Notes under the pieces: model-generated
What the model was told of the DNA's origin: nothing
Seen by the model: the letters and a program-made list of their open reading frames with translations, nothing else
The model's database searches: none
Origin: Promicromonospora iranensis
GTDB taxonomy: Bacteria; Actinomycetota; Actinomycetes; Actinomycetales; Cellulomonadaceae
Direction of reading: 5' to 3'
Assembly (NCBI RefSeq): GCF_028994805.1
Contig: NZ_JAJQQP010000011.1
Span: forward strand, 1 to 64,000
Length of the DNA: 64,000 nucleotides
Program-made: the position numbers and the translations under genes
Part shown: positions 17,842 to 29,781 of the stretch, piece by piece
How positions within the stretch are numbered: position 1 is the first letter of the stretch
Layout of the letters: the number at the start of each line of letters is the position of its first letter

Positions 17842-19023
17842 ATGGTGGAAGTGGCACGGGAAGTGTTTCAGCAGGCGCCCAAGGTCTCCGGAGCGGGGGA
17901 CATGTTCCAGCTCTTGCGCGACGGTCGGCCCCGCACGCGGGCCGACCTCGCAGCCGTCACGGGGCAGGCCCGGTCGACCGTCGCGGCGCGCATCGACCTG
18001 CTCATGACGGCCGGGCTCATCGCTCCGGCCGGCGAGGCTTCCTCGACCGGGGGCCGTCCGCCGGCGACGTTCGCGTTCGCGCCGTCCGCCCGGGTGGTGC
18101 TGGGGGTCGACCTCGGTGCGACGCACGCGCGGTTCGCCGTGACCGACCTCGCGTCCACCATCCTGGCGCAGCGTGAGCTGCCGCTGCTGATCACCGACGG
18201 CCCCGACGCGGTGCTCGACCAGGTCGCGCAGACGGGCGCCGAGCTGCTGAGCGAGGCCGGCCGGTCTGCCAGCGAGCTCGCCGGGGTCGGCGTCGGCCTG
18301 CCGGGGCCGGTGGAGCACGCGACCGGCAAGCCGAACAACCCGCCGATCATGCCGGGCTGGGACGACGCCGACGTGCCCGCGATCCTCGGCGCCCGGTTCC
18401 ACGCGCCGGTGCTCGTGGACAACGACGTGAACATCATGGCGCTCGGCGAGCACCGGGCCGCCTGGCCCGACGTCGCGGACCTCCTGTTCGTCAAGGTCGC
18501 CACGGGTATCGGCGCCGGCATCATCGCCGACGGCGCGCTCCGGCGCGGCGCCCAGGGCTCGGCGGGCGACATCGGGCACGTCGCGGTGCCGGGCGTCACG
18601 GACGTCGTCTGCCGGTGCGGCAACATCGGCTGCCTCGAGGCGATCGCGAGCGGGCTGGCCGTCGCGAACGCGCTGGAGGGCGCAGAGAAGCCCGCCGACG
18701 TCGTCGCCATGGTGCGGGCCGGCGACGTCCCCGCGAGCCAGGCCGTCCGCCAGGCCGGCCGCGACATCGGCGCCGTGCTCGCCACGAGCGTCAGCCTGCT
18801 CAACCCGTCGATGATCGTGATCGGCGGCATCCTGGCCGACGCCGGCGAGCACATCGTCGCCGGCATCCGCGAGGTGGTCTACCAGCGGTCCCTGCCCCTG
18901 GCGACGCAGCACCTGCGCATCGTCACCGCCCGGACCGGCACCCAGGCCGGTGTCCTCGGCGCGAGCGCCATGGCGGTCGACCAGGCGCTCTCGTCGGAGG
19001 CCGTCGACCGTCTGGTCGCCTGA
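17842..19023 (+). CDS. ROK family transcriptional regulator
   Basis: 393 residues. The N-terminal winged helix (~15-75: RTRADLAAVTGQARSTVAAR) is followed by a ROK sugar-kinase-like fold. Visible are the phosphate loop GVDLGATHAR (~84-93), DNDVNIMALGE (~192-202) and the zinc motif CRCGNIGCLE (~256-265). The ROK sugar contact ExGH is GDIGH here, with Asp for Glu. It probably binds an imported sugar and releases the palindromes at 17783 and 22205. The start is uncertain among TTG 17830, ATG 17842 and GTG 17851; AGAGG lies just before 17842. It is divergent from the ABC operon and convergent with the DUF1080 gene. Confidence 0.9.
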   Translation: MVEVAREVFQQAPKVSGAGDMFQLLRDGRPRTRADLAAVTGQARSTVAARIDLLMTAGLIAPAGEASSTGGRPPATFAFAPSARVVLGVDLGATHARFAVTDLASTILAQRELPLLITDGPDAVLDQVAQTGAELLSEAGRSASELAGVGVGLPGPVEHATGKPNNPPIMPGWDDADVPAILGARFHAPVLVDNDVNIMALGEHRAAWPDVADLLFVKVATGIGAGIIADGALRRGAQGSAGDIGHVAVPGVTDVVCRCGNIGCLEAIASGLAVANALEGAEKPADVVAMVRAGDVPASQAVRQAGRDIGAVLATSVSLLNPSMIVIGGILADAGEHIVAGIREVVYQRSLPLATQHLRIVTARTGTQAGVLGASAMAVDQALSSEAVDRLVA

Positions 19024-19050
19024 CCCTGCCGAGGTAGAACCAGGGCGAGA

Positions 19051-19105
19051 CAGAACTCTGGCGAGACAGCGCCCGGTCGCCGGGCTCTGTCTCGCCAGAG
19101 TTCTG
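19051..19105. terminator. Bidirectional hairpin, family-A relative
   Basis: Outer arms of 19 bp (CAGAACTCTGGCGAGACAG and its complement, 19051-19069 / 19087-19105) enclose an inner stem GCCCGG-TCG-CCGGGC. It lies between the convergent ROK gene and DUF1080 gene. The repeated unit GGCGAGACAG, preceded by GCCGAGGTAG at 19029, resembles the GGCGAGGTAGTC unit of the hairpins at 29705, 40601 and 61513. Confidence 0.8.
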
Positions 19106-19119
19106 CTTCGGCAGCTCGG

Positions 19120-22100
19120 TCAGCCGGCGTCGCCCAGGTCCTTGACCCGGATGTCGCGGTAGCTCACCGCCTCGCCCTGACCGTGGTTCTGCAGGCCGAT
19201 GAACCCCTGGCTGAGGTCGCGCGCGGGGTCGGTGCTGACGAAGTCGTTCACCAGCTCACCGTTGAGCAGGACCTTGATGGTCTGCCCCTCCACCCGGATC
19301 TCGTAGGAGTTCCACGAGCCCACCGGCTTGAGCGCCCGCTCCACGGCCTCCGGGTCGGCGCCCTGGAACGTGTAGATCGCGCCCGTGGTGCGGTCCGACT
19401 CGTCGGTGGCGTCGATCTGGATCTCGTAGCCCTGGTTGACGGCGACCCACGGGTCGTTGCCCGGGTCCGGGAAGCCGACGAAGACACCGCCGTTGTCGTC
19501 CTTCTTGAGCTTCCAGTCGAGCTTCAGGCTGTACTCGTTCAGCTCCGTGGAGTGCCAGAGCAGACCCATGCCGCCGCTGCCGCGGATGGTGCAGTCGCTC
19601 TGTCGGCCGAACGAGCCCGGACCAGCCATGTTCCAGCCGTCCAGCGAGGCCATCGTGCCGTCGAACAGCGCGGTGTAGCCCCGCTCGTACCGCTTCGCCT
19701 CGCAGATGTCGTCACCGCCGCCGACCTTGAGGAAGTCGAGGTTGACGTTGCCGTCGTCGTCCTCGTCGTAGCGCAGGGTGATGGTGTTGTCGCCCTTGCG
19801 CAGGTCCAGCGACCGGGTCGCGGTCGCCCAGGTCTTCCAGGTGCCGGTGGACTCCAGCGCCCACGGCTCGACCTCCTCGCCGTTGACGAGCACCGACAGC
19901 GTCTTGGTGCCCTCGAACGGGTTGGGTCCGTTGGCGTACCGCAGGTGCACCGGGACGCTGCCCGCGCGGCGCGCGGTGGTCGTGAAGGTCGCCGAGGCAC
20001 CTTCCTGGTTGAACCCGGCAGCGAACCCGGAGCCGGAGTAGCCGTTGTGCTCGTTGGCCACGTTGGCGCTGCCGCGGAGCGTCGCCTCCTCCGCCTCCTG
20101 GAATCCTGTCGGTGCCTTGTAGCCGGGGATCGCGTTGAGCGTGTACCAAGCCTCGGTGTTCCACAGCTCGCGGCCCTCGACGTCCGCGAACGGACGCGGG
20201 CTGCGCAGGTGCACCACGTACCCGGGCTGGCGCCCGTCCACCGTGAGCGTCACCTTCGTGCGGTCCTTGGAGACCTTGGCGCGCGACACGAACAGCTGCT
20301 GCTCGTCGACCTTCGGCCCGCCGTAGGCGCGCGTGGGCACGTAGCGCCAGTGGTCCATCCGGAACGCGGCGTTCGGGTCCTCGGCGATCTTCGCCACCGT
20401 CTCGTCCGAGAGCGGCTGCGTGTACTCGACCTCGAAGCCCTTCTTGGTGGCCCGCATCTCGGTCATGTCGAAAGCGTCCTCGCCGTTCGGCGTGAGCTTC
20501 TGCAGGCCGTAGCGCAGCTTGCCCGGCTCGCTCCAGTTGCCGCCCTCGCCGATGCCGCCGACGTACAGGGCGCCGTCGGGCCCGACCACCGTGCGGTTGA
20601 CGCCGGCCTCCAGGCCTGCCGTGTGCCGGAACACCGCACCCTGGTACTCACCCTCGACCTTCTCGAGGAAGCCGCGCTGCAGACCACCGTAGGTGACGTC
20701 ACCGAACACGAGCTGGCCCGCGTACGGACCTTCCTCGAGCTGCACCGGACCGCTCGGCGAGTTGCCGATCTCGTTCTGGGGCACCCACAGGGCGGGCGGC
20801 GAGACGGACTGGTCGTCGAACGGTCCCGCCGGGTTGGTGAAGTGGTTGAAGAACTTGCCCTCCTCGACGTGCACCAGCTTCGAGCTGGGCAGCCAAGCGC
20901 CCTGGTTGTCCATCACGAACAGCTCGCCGTCGGGGCCCTTGACCATGCCGTTGGGCGTGCGGAGACCGCCGGCCACGTACTCGAGCTCACCGGTCTCGCG
21001 GTCGATCTTGATGGTCGTGCCGCGGTTCTCGGCCGGCTGCGGGTCCGTGGTGGCGCCGCCGTTGTTGATGGCGACCGACAGGCTCACGTAGAAGTTCTCG
21101 TCGTCGTGCAGCAGGCCGAACGCGAACTCGTGGAAGTTCTCGCCGAACGGCCACTCGGCCACCGTGCGGTGCTCGTCGTAGAAGCCGTCACCGTCGGGGT
21201 CCGTGAGCTCTGTGAGCTTGTCACGCTCGGAGACGTAGATCGAGTCCTCGATCACGGCGATGCCCATGGGGTTGAACAGGTCGGTGGCGACCTTCTCGTA
21301 GGTCACCTCGTCCTTCGAGGTCTCGCCCGTCACGTTGTCGAGCAGGAACACCTCGCCCGGCTCGGGGTTCTCGACCCAGCCGCCGGGGCTCACCGAGCCG
21401 GACGTGACCACGGCGAGGCGGTCGTCGTCGGTCCAGTCGAGCCCGGCGACCATGGGCTCGAAGCCCTCCGGGCGCAGGTCGGTCAGCGAGTAGCCCGGGT
21501 ACACGGAGTCGAGGCGCATGCCGTCGCCCGCCGTCTCGTCCGACCCCTCGCAGTACTTGGTGCCCGGTGCCGTCACGCGCACGACGCCGGCCTCGGTGCT
21601 CAGCACGCTCTCGGGGACGACGACGTAGTCCGTCGTGCCCGGCGGACGCCACTCGAGCTTGAGGATGTTGTCGTTGGTGTTGTCGAAGTACTCCACCCGC
21701 AGGTCGTGGAACCCCGCCTCGAGAGCGACGGTGCCCTCCTTCGACTCCGCGCCGTGCAGGCCGTCGTTGTCGATCACCTCGGCGTCGTCGATCACCAGCC
21801 GCGAGCCGTCGTCGCTCGTGAGCCGGAACTCGTAGTTCCCGGTGGACGGCACCGACAGGTTGGCGAGCGCGTGCGCGATGAAGCGCTCGCCCATGCCGAA
21901 GTCGGCCTCCGTGGCGTAGTCGATGGTCGGCTTCAGCTGGTCGACGTTCGGCGTCTGGCCGGAGCGGAGCGTGCACAGCTCGCTCAGGTCGCGCGCCATG
22001 TCATACGTCCTCAGGGTGACGCCGGGCTCCTGCGGCGGCAGGTCGTCTGCCGCCGACGCGGCGGGGACGGTCCCTGCCAGCATCACTGCTGTCAGCGCAA

Positions 22101-22158
22101 CGGCAGTCGCGCCTGCGGCAGCCTGTCTCGCGCGGATTCTGGTTCCACGTTGTTTCAT
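19120..22158 (-). CDS. Secreted PA14-propeller-CBM-DUF1080 multidomain protein
   Basis: 1012 residues. Signal peptide (~1-36, ending VPAASA), PA14 domain (~45-195, YEFRLTSDDGSRLVIDD and HDLRVEYFDN), a GSDH/DUF7133-like beta-propeller (~205-560), a CBM6/35-like module (~670-800, FQEAEEATLRGSANVANEHN) and a C-terminal DUF1080 / 3-keto-disaccharide hydrolase domain (~815-1012, GYTALFDGTMASLDGWNMAG and GVFVGFPDPG). DUF1080 enzymes cleave 3-oxidised glycosides, so the fusion could oxidise and split a glycoside outside the cell; that is inference. Start ATG at 22158 with GAGGAG upstream. Its promoter carries the palindrome also seen at the ABC operon, so both respond to the ROK regulator. Confidence 0.88.
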   Translation of the reverse strand: MKQRGTRIRARQAAAGATAVALTAVMLAGTVPAASAADDLPPQEPGVTLRTYDMARDLSELCTLRSGQTPNVDQLKPTIDYATEADFGMGERFIAHALANLSVPSTGNYEFRLTSDDGSRLVIDDAEVIDNDGLHGAESKEGTVALEAGFHDLRVEYFDNTNDNILKLEWRPPGTTDYVVVPESVLSTEAGVVRVTAPGTKYCEGSDETAGDGMRLDSVYPGYSLTDLRPEGFEPMVAGLDWTDDDRLAVVTSGSVSPGGWVENPEPGEVFLLDNVTGETSKDEVTYEKVATDLFNPMGIAVIEDSIYVSERDKLTELTDPDGDGFYDEHRTVAEWPFGENFHEFAFGLLHDDENFYVSLSVAINNGGATTDPQPAENRGTTIKIDRETGELEYVAGGLRTPNGMVKGPDGELFVMDNQGAWLPSSKLVHVEEGKFFNHFTNPAGPFDDQSVSPPALWVPQNEIGNSPSGPVQLEEGPYAGQLVFGDVTYGGLQRGFLEKVEGEYQGAVFRHTAGLEAGVNRTVVGPDGALYVGGIGEGGNWSEPGKLRYGLQKLTPNGEDAFDMTEMRATKKGFEVEYTQPLSDETVAKIAEDPNAAFRMDHWRYVPTRAYGGPKVDEQQLFVSRAKVSKDRTKVTLTVDGRQPGYVVHLRSPRPFADVEGRELWNTEAWYTLNAIPGYKAPTGFQEAEEATLRGSANVANEHNGYSGSGFAAGFNQEGASATFTTTARRAGSVPVHLRYANGPNPFEGTKTLSVLVNGEEVEPWALESTGTWKTWATATRSLDLRKGDNTITLRYDEDDDGNVNLDFLKVGGGDDICEAKRYERGYTALFDGTMASLDGWNMAGPGSFGRQSDCTIRGSGGMGLLWHSTELNEYSLKLDWKLKKDDNGGVFVGFPDPGNDPWVAVNQGYEIQIDATDESDRTTGAIYTFQGADPEAVERALKPVGSWNSYEIRVEGQTIKVLLNGELVNDFVSTDPARDLSQGFIGLQNHGQGEAVSYRDIRVKDLGDAG

Positions 22159-22193
22159 GAAATCTCCTCGGTCGGCATTGACCATGCGGCTAG

Positions 22194-22223
22194 AACCTAC
22201 GAGGGACTTCTGCCGGTAGTCAA
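22194..22223 (-). promoter_or_regulatory. Promoter of the DUF1080 gene
   Basis: Minus-strand -35 TTGACT (22218-22223), 18-base spacer and -10 TAGGTT (22194-22199). It leaves a short leader of about 30 bases containing the GAGGAG ribosome-binding site. Confidence 0.68.
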
Positions 22224-22232
22224 GCAAAAGTT
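22205..22232. promoter_or_regulatory. Second probable ROK operator
   Basis: Arms GACTTCTG (22205-22212) and CAAAAGTT (22225-22232) with a 12-base centre overlapping the -35 box. They match the site at 17783-17810 in 22 of 28 positions, in the same orientation and the same place relative to the promoter. Confidence 0.72.
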
Positions 22233-22395
22233 GTAAACCAGACACCGTTACCGGTGCACGCTAGGGCGCCGAACCGCACGTCCCGCGTCGATCCGGGCCC
22301 CGATCGACCGGCAACTTTCGGCTCGACTACGTCGTGGACTGACGACCGCGTGGGTCGACGCGGGGTGGGTCGGGCGGCGGGGTGGGAGCGTCTGG

Positions 22396-23796
22396 TCACG
22401 TCATACCGTTCGCGGCCACAGCCGACGCGCATGCTCCCGTGCGGGACGGTCTGGGTCCCGCCCCGAACGCATCGGCGCCGAGCTGAGCGAAGTGCCGCAC
22501 GACCGGCAGGTCGAGCGCCCAGCCTGCGAGCGCCCAGCCGAGGTGGACGTGCCCCAGCGCGCGGGCGATCGCGGCGACACCCTGGGCCCGCACCACGAGC
22601 GTCGGCCCGGACGCCTCACCCAGCACGCCGGACACCTCGTAGGTGACGCGGTACACGACCTCCGGATGCTCTGCCGCCGGACGAACCCGCAGGTGAACTG
22701 GGTTGTGGCGCACGAACCAGCGGGCGACGCCAGTGCACTGTGCGCAGTCCGCCGCGACCCACAGCGTGGCCGCGGGCATCACGGGCGCCGGACGCCAGCG
22801 CGGCAGCCAGGACCGCACCGATGCGCGATAGTCCCGGTAGGGCTCGCCGAACGCGTGCCGTAGCTGCTCCCCCTCGTGCCACTCGCCCAGCCCTGCGGAG
22901 TATCCGACGGCGACCAGGGTGCCGAGCAGGAGCGCGGGCTCGCCGAGGGTGAGCGCGAGCCCTGTGTAGGCGGCGGCGATGGTGGTCTGCATCGGGTTGC
23001 GCAGGTATGCGTAGGGCCCCGAGGTGACCAGGCGGGACGGCGGGTCGTACGGCAGGGGTGTGCCGCGCCCGGCAGCGGCGAGCTCCCGCATCGCTGCCAG
23101 GCCCGGCAGGCACGCGAGGAGCGCGAGCTGGACGCCCGTCGACGTGACGACCGGGGGCCAGTGCGGCTCCGGCGACAGCGCGACGACGGGAAGGGCGAGC
23201 AGGAGGCCGCCCGCCCATACCGCCTGCGCCCATGCCCGAACAACGAGGTGCCTCCGGTGCAGCGTCCAGCGGGCCAGGAACAACGCCGGGGCCAGGGCGG
23301 TCACGACCCCCACCGCCTCGCCGACCAGCCAGGCGTCACCGAGCACGACCACGGGCTGACCGAGCGGCATGACGGCCAGGTCCAGCCAGACCAGGGCGGC
23401 GGCAAGGAGCAGGAGCGGCCCGCGGCCGGTGCCCGGACCGGACCTGGCCGGGCGAGCGGTCCGGACAGTGCTCGGGTCTCGTTCGCCCCTCAGAGGGCTC
23501 AGGGCCAGGGCGGGCACGGCACCCCAGAGCAGCGACCAGCCGAGCCAGAGGTCGACGGGCACACCGAGCCAGACGGCCCCTGTCGCGTGGAACGTCCACC
23601 AGCCGAACGACGGCGCGACGATGTTCAGCGGCAGGAGCAGCAGCGCGGCCCAGGCCGTCGCGGTGACCGCCGCACCGACGGCGCGCGGGCTCGGCGTCCG
23701 CCAGGCACAGAGGGCGACCACCGCGAGCAGGGGTACCGCTACTGCCGCCCCCCGCACGATGACGGCGGCCGTGGCCGGTTCGAGCAGACCAATCAC
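22396..23796 (-). CDS. Membrane methyltransferase-like protein (ICMT/PEMT type) with C-terminal thiol-type domain
   Basis: 466 residues. About eight hydrophobic segments occupy the first ~330 residues. The isoprenylcysteine methyltransferase/NnrU-like core is at ~250-335 (RLVTSGPYAYLRNPMQTT, GEPYRDYRASVRSWLPRW). The last ~120 residues form a soluble domain with a CAQC pair (ADCAQCTGVARWFVRHNPVH) resembling DCC/thioredoxin-like thiol proteins. The methyl acceptor is unknown; substrate inference is not justified. The GTG start overlaps the stop of the upstream SRPBCC gene by four bases (GTGA), so they form an operon under the TetR-linked promoter. Confidence 0.75.
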   Translation of the reverse strand: MIGLLEPATAAVIVRGAAVAVPLLAVVALCAWRTPSPRAVGAAVTATAWAALLLLPLNIVAPSFGWWTFHATGAVWLGVPVDLWLGWSLLWGAVPALALSPLRGERDPSTVRTARPARSGPGTGRGPLLLLAAALVWLDLAVMPLGQPVVVLGDAWLVGEAVGVVTALAPALFLARWTLHRRHLVVRAWAQAVWAGGLLLALPVVALSPEPHWPPVVTSTGVQLALLACLPGLAAMRELAAAGRGTPLPYDPPSRLVTSGPYAYLRNPMQTTIAAAYTGLALTLGEPALLLGTLVAVGYSAGLGEWHEGEQLRHAFGEPYRDYRASVRSWLPRWRPAPVMPAATLWVAADCAQCTGVARWFVRHNPVHLRVRPAAEHPEVVYRVTYEVSGVLGEASGPTLVVRAQGVAAIARALGHVHLGWALAGWALDLPVVRHFAQLGADAFGAGPRPSRTGACASAVAANGMT

Positions 23797-24875
23797 GCGC
23801 CCGCCCGCTCCGCCGCGTGCTCCGCCGTGGCGTGCTCCGCCGTGCTCGCGAACGTCTCGATCAGGTACTCGGAGGCCAGGCCGGACGCGTAGTGCTGGAT
23901 CGGGCCGAAGTACCAGGAGGGGTCGAAGGTGCGCGTGTACTCGAGGGCCCAGGTGACCCGCGTGCGACCGGCGCCGGCCGCCTCCCACGTGACGTCCGCG
24001 GCGTGCAGGTCCATCCAGCGAGCCAGGGTCGTGTCGGAGGTGACGTCGAGGCGCAGATGGCCCCCGGTGGCAGACACCTGGGATTGCGCGACCCGCAGCG
24101 ACATCGCGCGCGGCGTCGTCCCCGTGTTGATCCCCAGGCTGCGGCGCGGGCTGAAGGTCACGTGCCGCTCGTCGCCCACCCGGAGCCCGCTGCCGGTGGC
24201 GGACACCGGCTCCGGGAACGGGACCGCTCGCAGGAACGGGGCCTCGAACTCGCCGTAGGTGGGCGGGGCGGCCAGCGCGGCGGCCACCTGCTCGGGCGTC
24301 GCCTGCACGACGACGGTCGCGACGCCCGTGTCATCACGCGGCAGCAGGCTGAACCCGCCGATCCCCTCGGCCATCAGGAGAAGGAGCAGCGGCGCGACGG
24401 CGAGCGCCCGGCCGCGATGGTTGCGCGACCTCTGGATGGTGGATCCGATCGCGGCCGCCACGCCGTAGAACAGCGGCGCGGCGATGACCAGGCACACCAC
24501 ACCCTCGTTCAGGAACGGGCCCGCGAGCGCCAGGCCCACCGTCGTCGTCGCCAGGGCGGTGCCGACCGCGCTCCGGGGCCGCGCGGTGAGGATCACCGTG
24601 AGAGCGATGACCGCTGGGATGCCCACGTAGAAGAGGGCCGTCTGCTGCGCGTCCGCCGAGTCGAGGAGCTTGGCCACGAGCATCGCGGCGAACAGGGCGA
24701 GCGCGACGCCGGCCAGGAGCAGCCGGGCGCGCCGTGCCTCCGGCGCCAGCGGAGGGCGAGAGGTGTGCGGCGGTTCAGGATCGGCATCCCATTCCTCGTC
24801 GGACCGAGTGTCCCGGCGGGCCTGCCGTTCCGGGTCGTGGTCAGCATCCCGGGGTGGGTTCGTCGGTTCGCGCAC
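23793..24875 (-). CDS. Membrane protein with C-terminal SRPBCC/START-like domain
   Basis: 360 residues. A hydrophilic N-terminus rich in Arg, Asp, Glu and Pro (~1-48) is followed by four or five transmembrane helices (~50-190). The C-terminal domain (~195-345: VVVQATPEQVAAALAAPPTY, and TRVTWALEYTRTFDPSWYFG) has the ligand-binding SRPBCC look. The GTG start at 24875 is chosen because GGAGGAACCC precedes it; longer frames would read through the TetR palindrome. Function unknown. It is co-transcribed with the methyltransferase-like gene and divergent from tetR. Confidence 0.72.
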   Translation of the reverse strand: MREPTNPPRDADHDPERQARRDTRSDEEWDADPEPPHTSRPPLAPEARRARLLLAGVALALFAAMLVAKLLDSADAQQTALFYVGIPAVIALTVILTARPRSAVGTALATTTVGLALAGPFLNEGVVCLVIAAPLFYGVAAAIGSTIQRSRNHRGRALAVAPLLLLLMAEGIGGFSLLPRDDTGVATVVVQATPEQVAAALAAPPTYGEFEAPFLRAVPFPEPVSATGSGLRVGDERHVTFSPRRSLGINTGTTPRAMSLRVAQSQVSATGGHLRLDVTSDTTLARWMDLHAADVTWEAAGAGRTRVTWALEYTRTFDPSWYFGPIQHYASGLASEYLIETFASTAEHATAEHAAERAGA

Positions 24876-24929
24876 GGGTTCCTCCGTCGTTGCCGCACCG
24901 CCTACCGCCTGTGCGTTTTGATCGATCGA

Positions 24930-24947
24930 TTTAATCAAGTGATTAAA
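24930..24947. promoter_or_regulatory. TetR-type operator
   Basis: 18-bp inverted repeat TTTAATCA-AG-TGATTAAA in an AT-rich island between the divergent membrane operon and tetR. TATGAT at 24951-24956 could be a -10 box for tetR. AT-rich ATCGATCGAT lies beside it. Confidence 0.68.
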
Positions 24948-24981
24948 GCATATGATCAAGCGACGACGGAGGGAGCTGACG

Positions 24982-25602
24982 ATGGCCCAGACCGGGCGCA
25001 GGACGGCCGAGGAGACACGCAAGCGGCTGCTGGACGCGGCGGACCAGGTGCTACGCGAGCAGGGCTACGCCGGGGCGACGGCGAGATCCATCGCGACGGC
25101 GGCCGAAGCCAACTCGGCGCTGGTCTTCTACCACTTCGGGGGCGTGGACCAGCTCCTCCTGGCGGCGCTCGACCGCGCGACCGAGGAACGCATGACGCTG
25201 CACCGCGCCACCGCGGCGAAAGCCCGGACGGTCGAGGAGCTCGTCGAGGCAGCGACCACCATCTACCGCACCGACCTGGAGCGTGGGTATCTCGCGCAGT
25301 TCGGCGAGCTCGTCGCCGCTGCCGTCACCAAGCCGGCGTTGCGGGCCGAGATCAGCGTGCGCGCGGAGCCCTGGGTCGGCTTCGTCGCCGAGCAGTGGGA
25401 ACGTGTCGTCGGCGGATCACCGCTCGGCAAGCTCCTGCCTGCACGGGACGTCGCCGACGCCGCCATCACCTTCTACCTGGGTGTGAACCTGTTCTCGGTG
25501 ATCGACCCGGACCGGCAGCGGACCGACGGCGTCTTCGCCCTCGCCGCTCGTCTCGCACCGCAGGCCAAGCTGCTCACCATGCGGCTGCCGGGCCGCCGGT
25601 GA
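24982..25602 (+). CDS. TetR family transcriptional regulator
   Basis: 206 residues. TetR helix-turn-helix at ~10-55 (TRKRLLDAADQVLREQGYAG, TARSIATAAEANSALVFYHF) and a C-terminal ligand domain of the TetR_C type (TDLERGYLAQFGELVAAAV). Start ATG at 24982 is preceded by GGAGGGAGCTGACG; the earlier ATG at 24952 would begin inside the probable -10 box. It is likely to repress the divergent SRPBCC/methyltransferase operon and itself through the 24930 palindrome. Convergent with ligA, only 10 bases between the stops. Confidence 0.9.
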   Translation: MAQTGRRTAEETRKRLLDAADQVLREQGYAGATARSIATAAEANSALVFYHFGGVDQLLLAALDRATEERMTLHRATAAKARTVEELVEAATTIYRTDLERGYLAQFGELVAAAVTKPALRAEISVRAEPWVGFVAEQWERVVGGSPLGKLLPARDVADAAITFYLGVNLFSVIDPDRQRTDGVFALAARLAPQAKLLTMRLPGRR

Positions 25603-25612
25603 GCCCGCCCGC

Positions 25613-29695
<4,083 letters not shown>

Positions 29696-29704
29696 CACCG
29701 TCGT

Positions 29705-29777
29705 GCCGAGGTAGTCGTCTGGCGAGGTAGTCCCCAGCGAGAGCAGGGTGACTACCTCGCCAGACGACTACCTCGGC
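29705..29777. terminator. Family-A hairpin, 28-bp perfect stem
   Basis: Arms 29705-29732 and 29750-29777 are perfectly complementary with a 17-base loop. Each arm contains the direct repeat GAGGTAGTC twice (separated by GTCTGGC). It lies between the convergent monooxygenase and P450 genes, four bases from the P450 stop. Same repeat words as at 40601 and 61513. Confidence 0.82.
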
Positions 29778-29781
29778 GGGG

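Noticed and set aside
22220-22432. 70-codon minus-strand frame upstream of the DUF1080 gene
   Set aside because: It overlaps the operator and the end of the methyltransferase-like gene, no ribosome-binding site, no domain.
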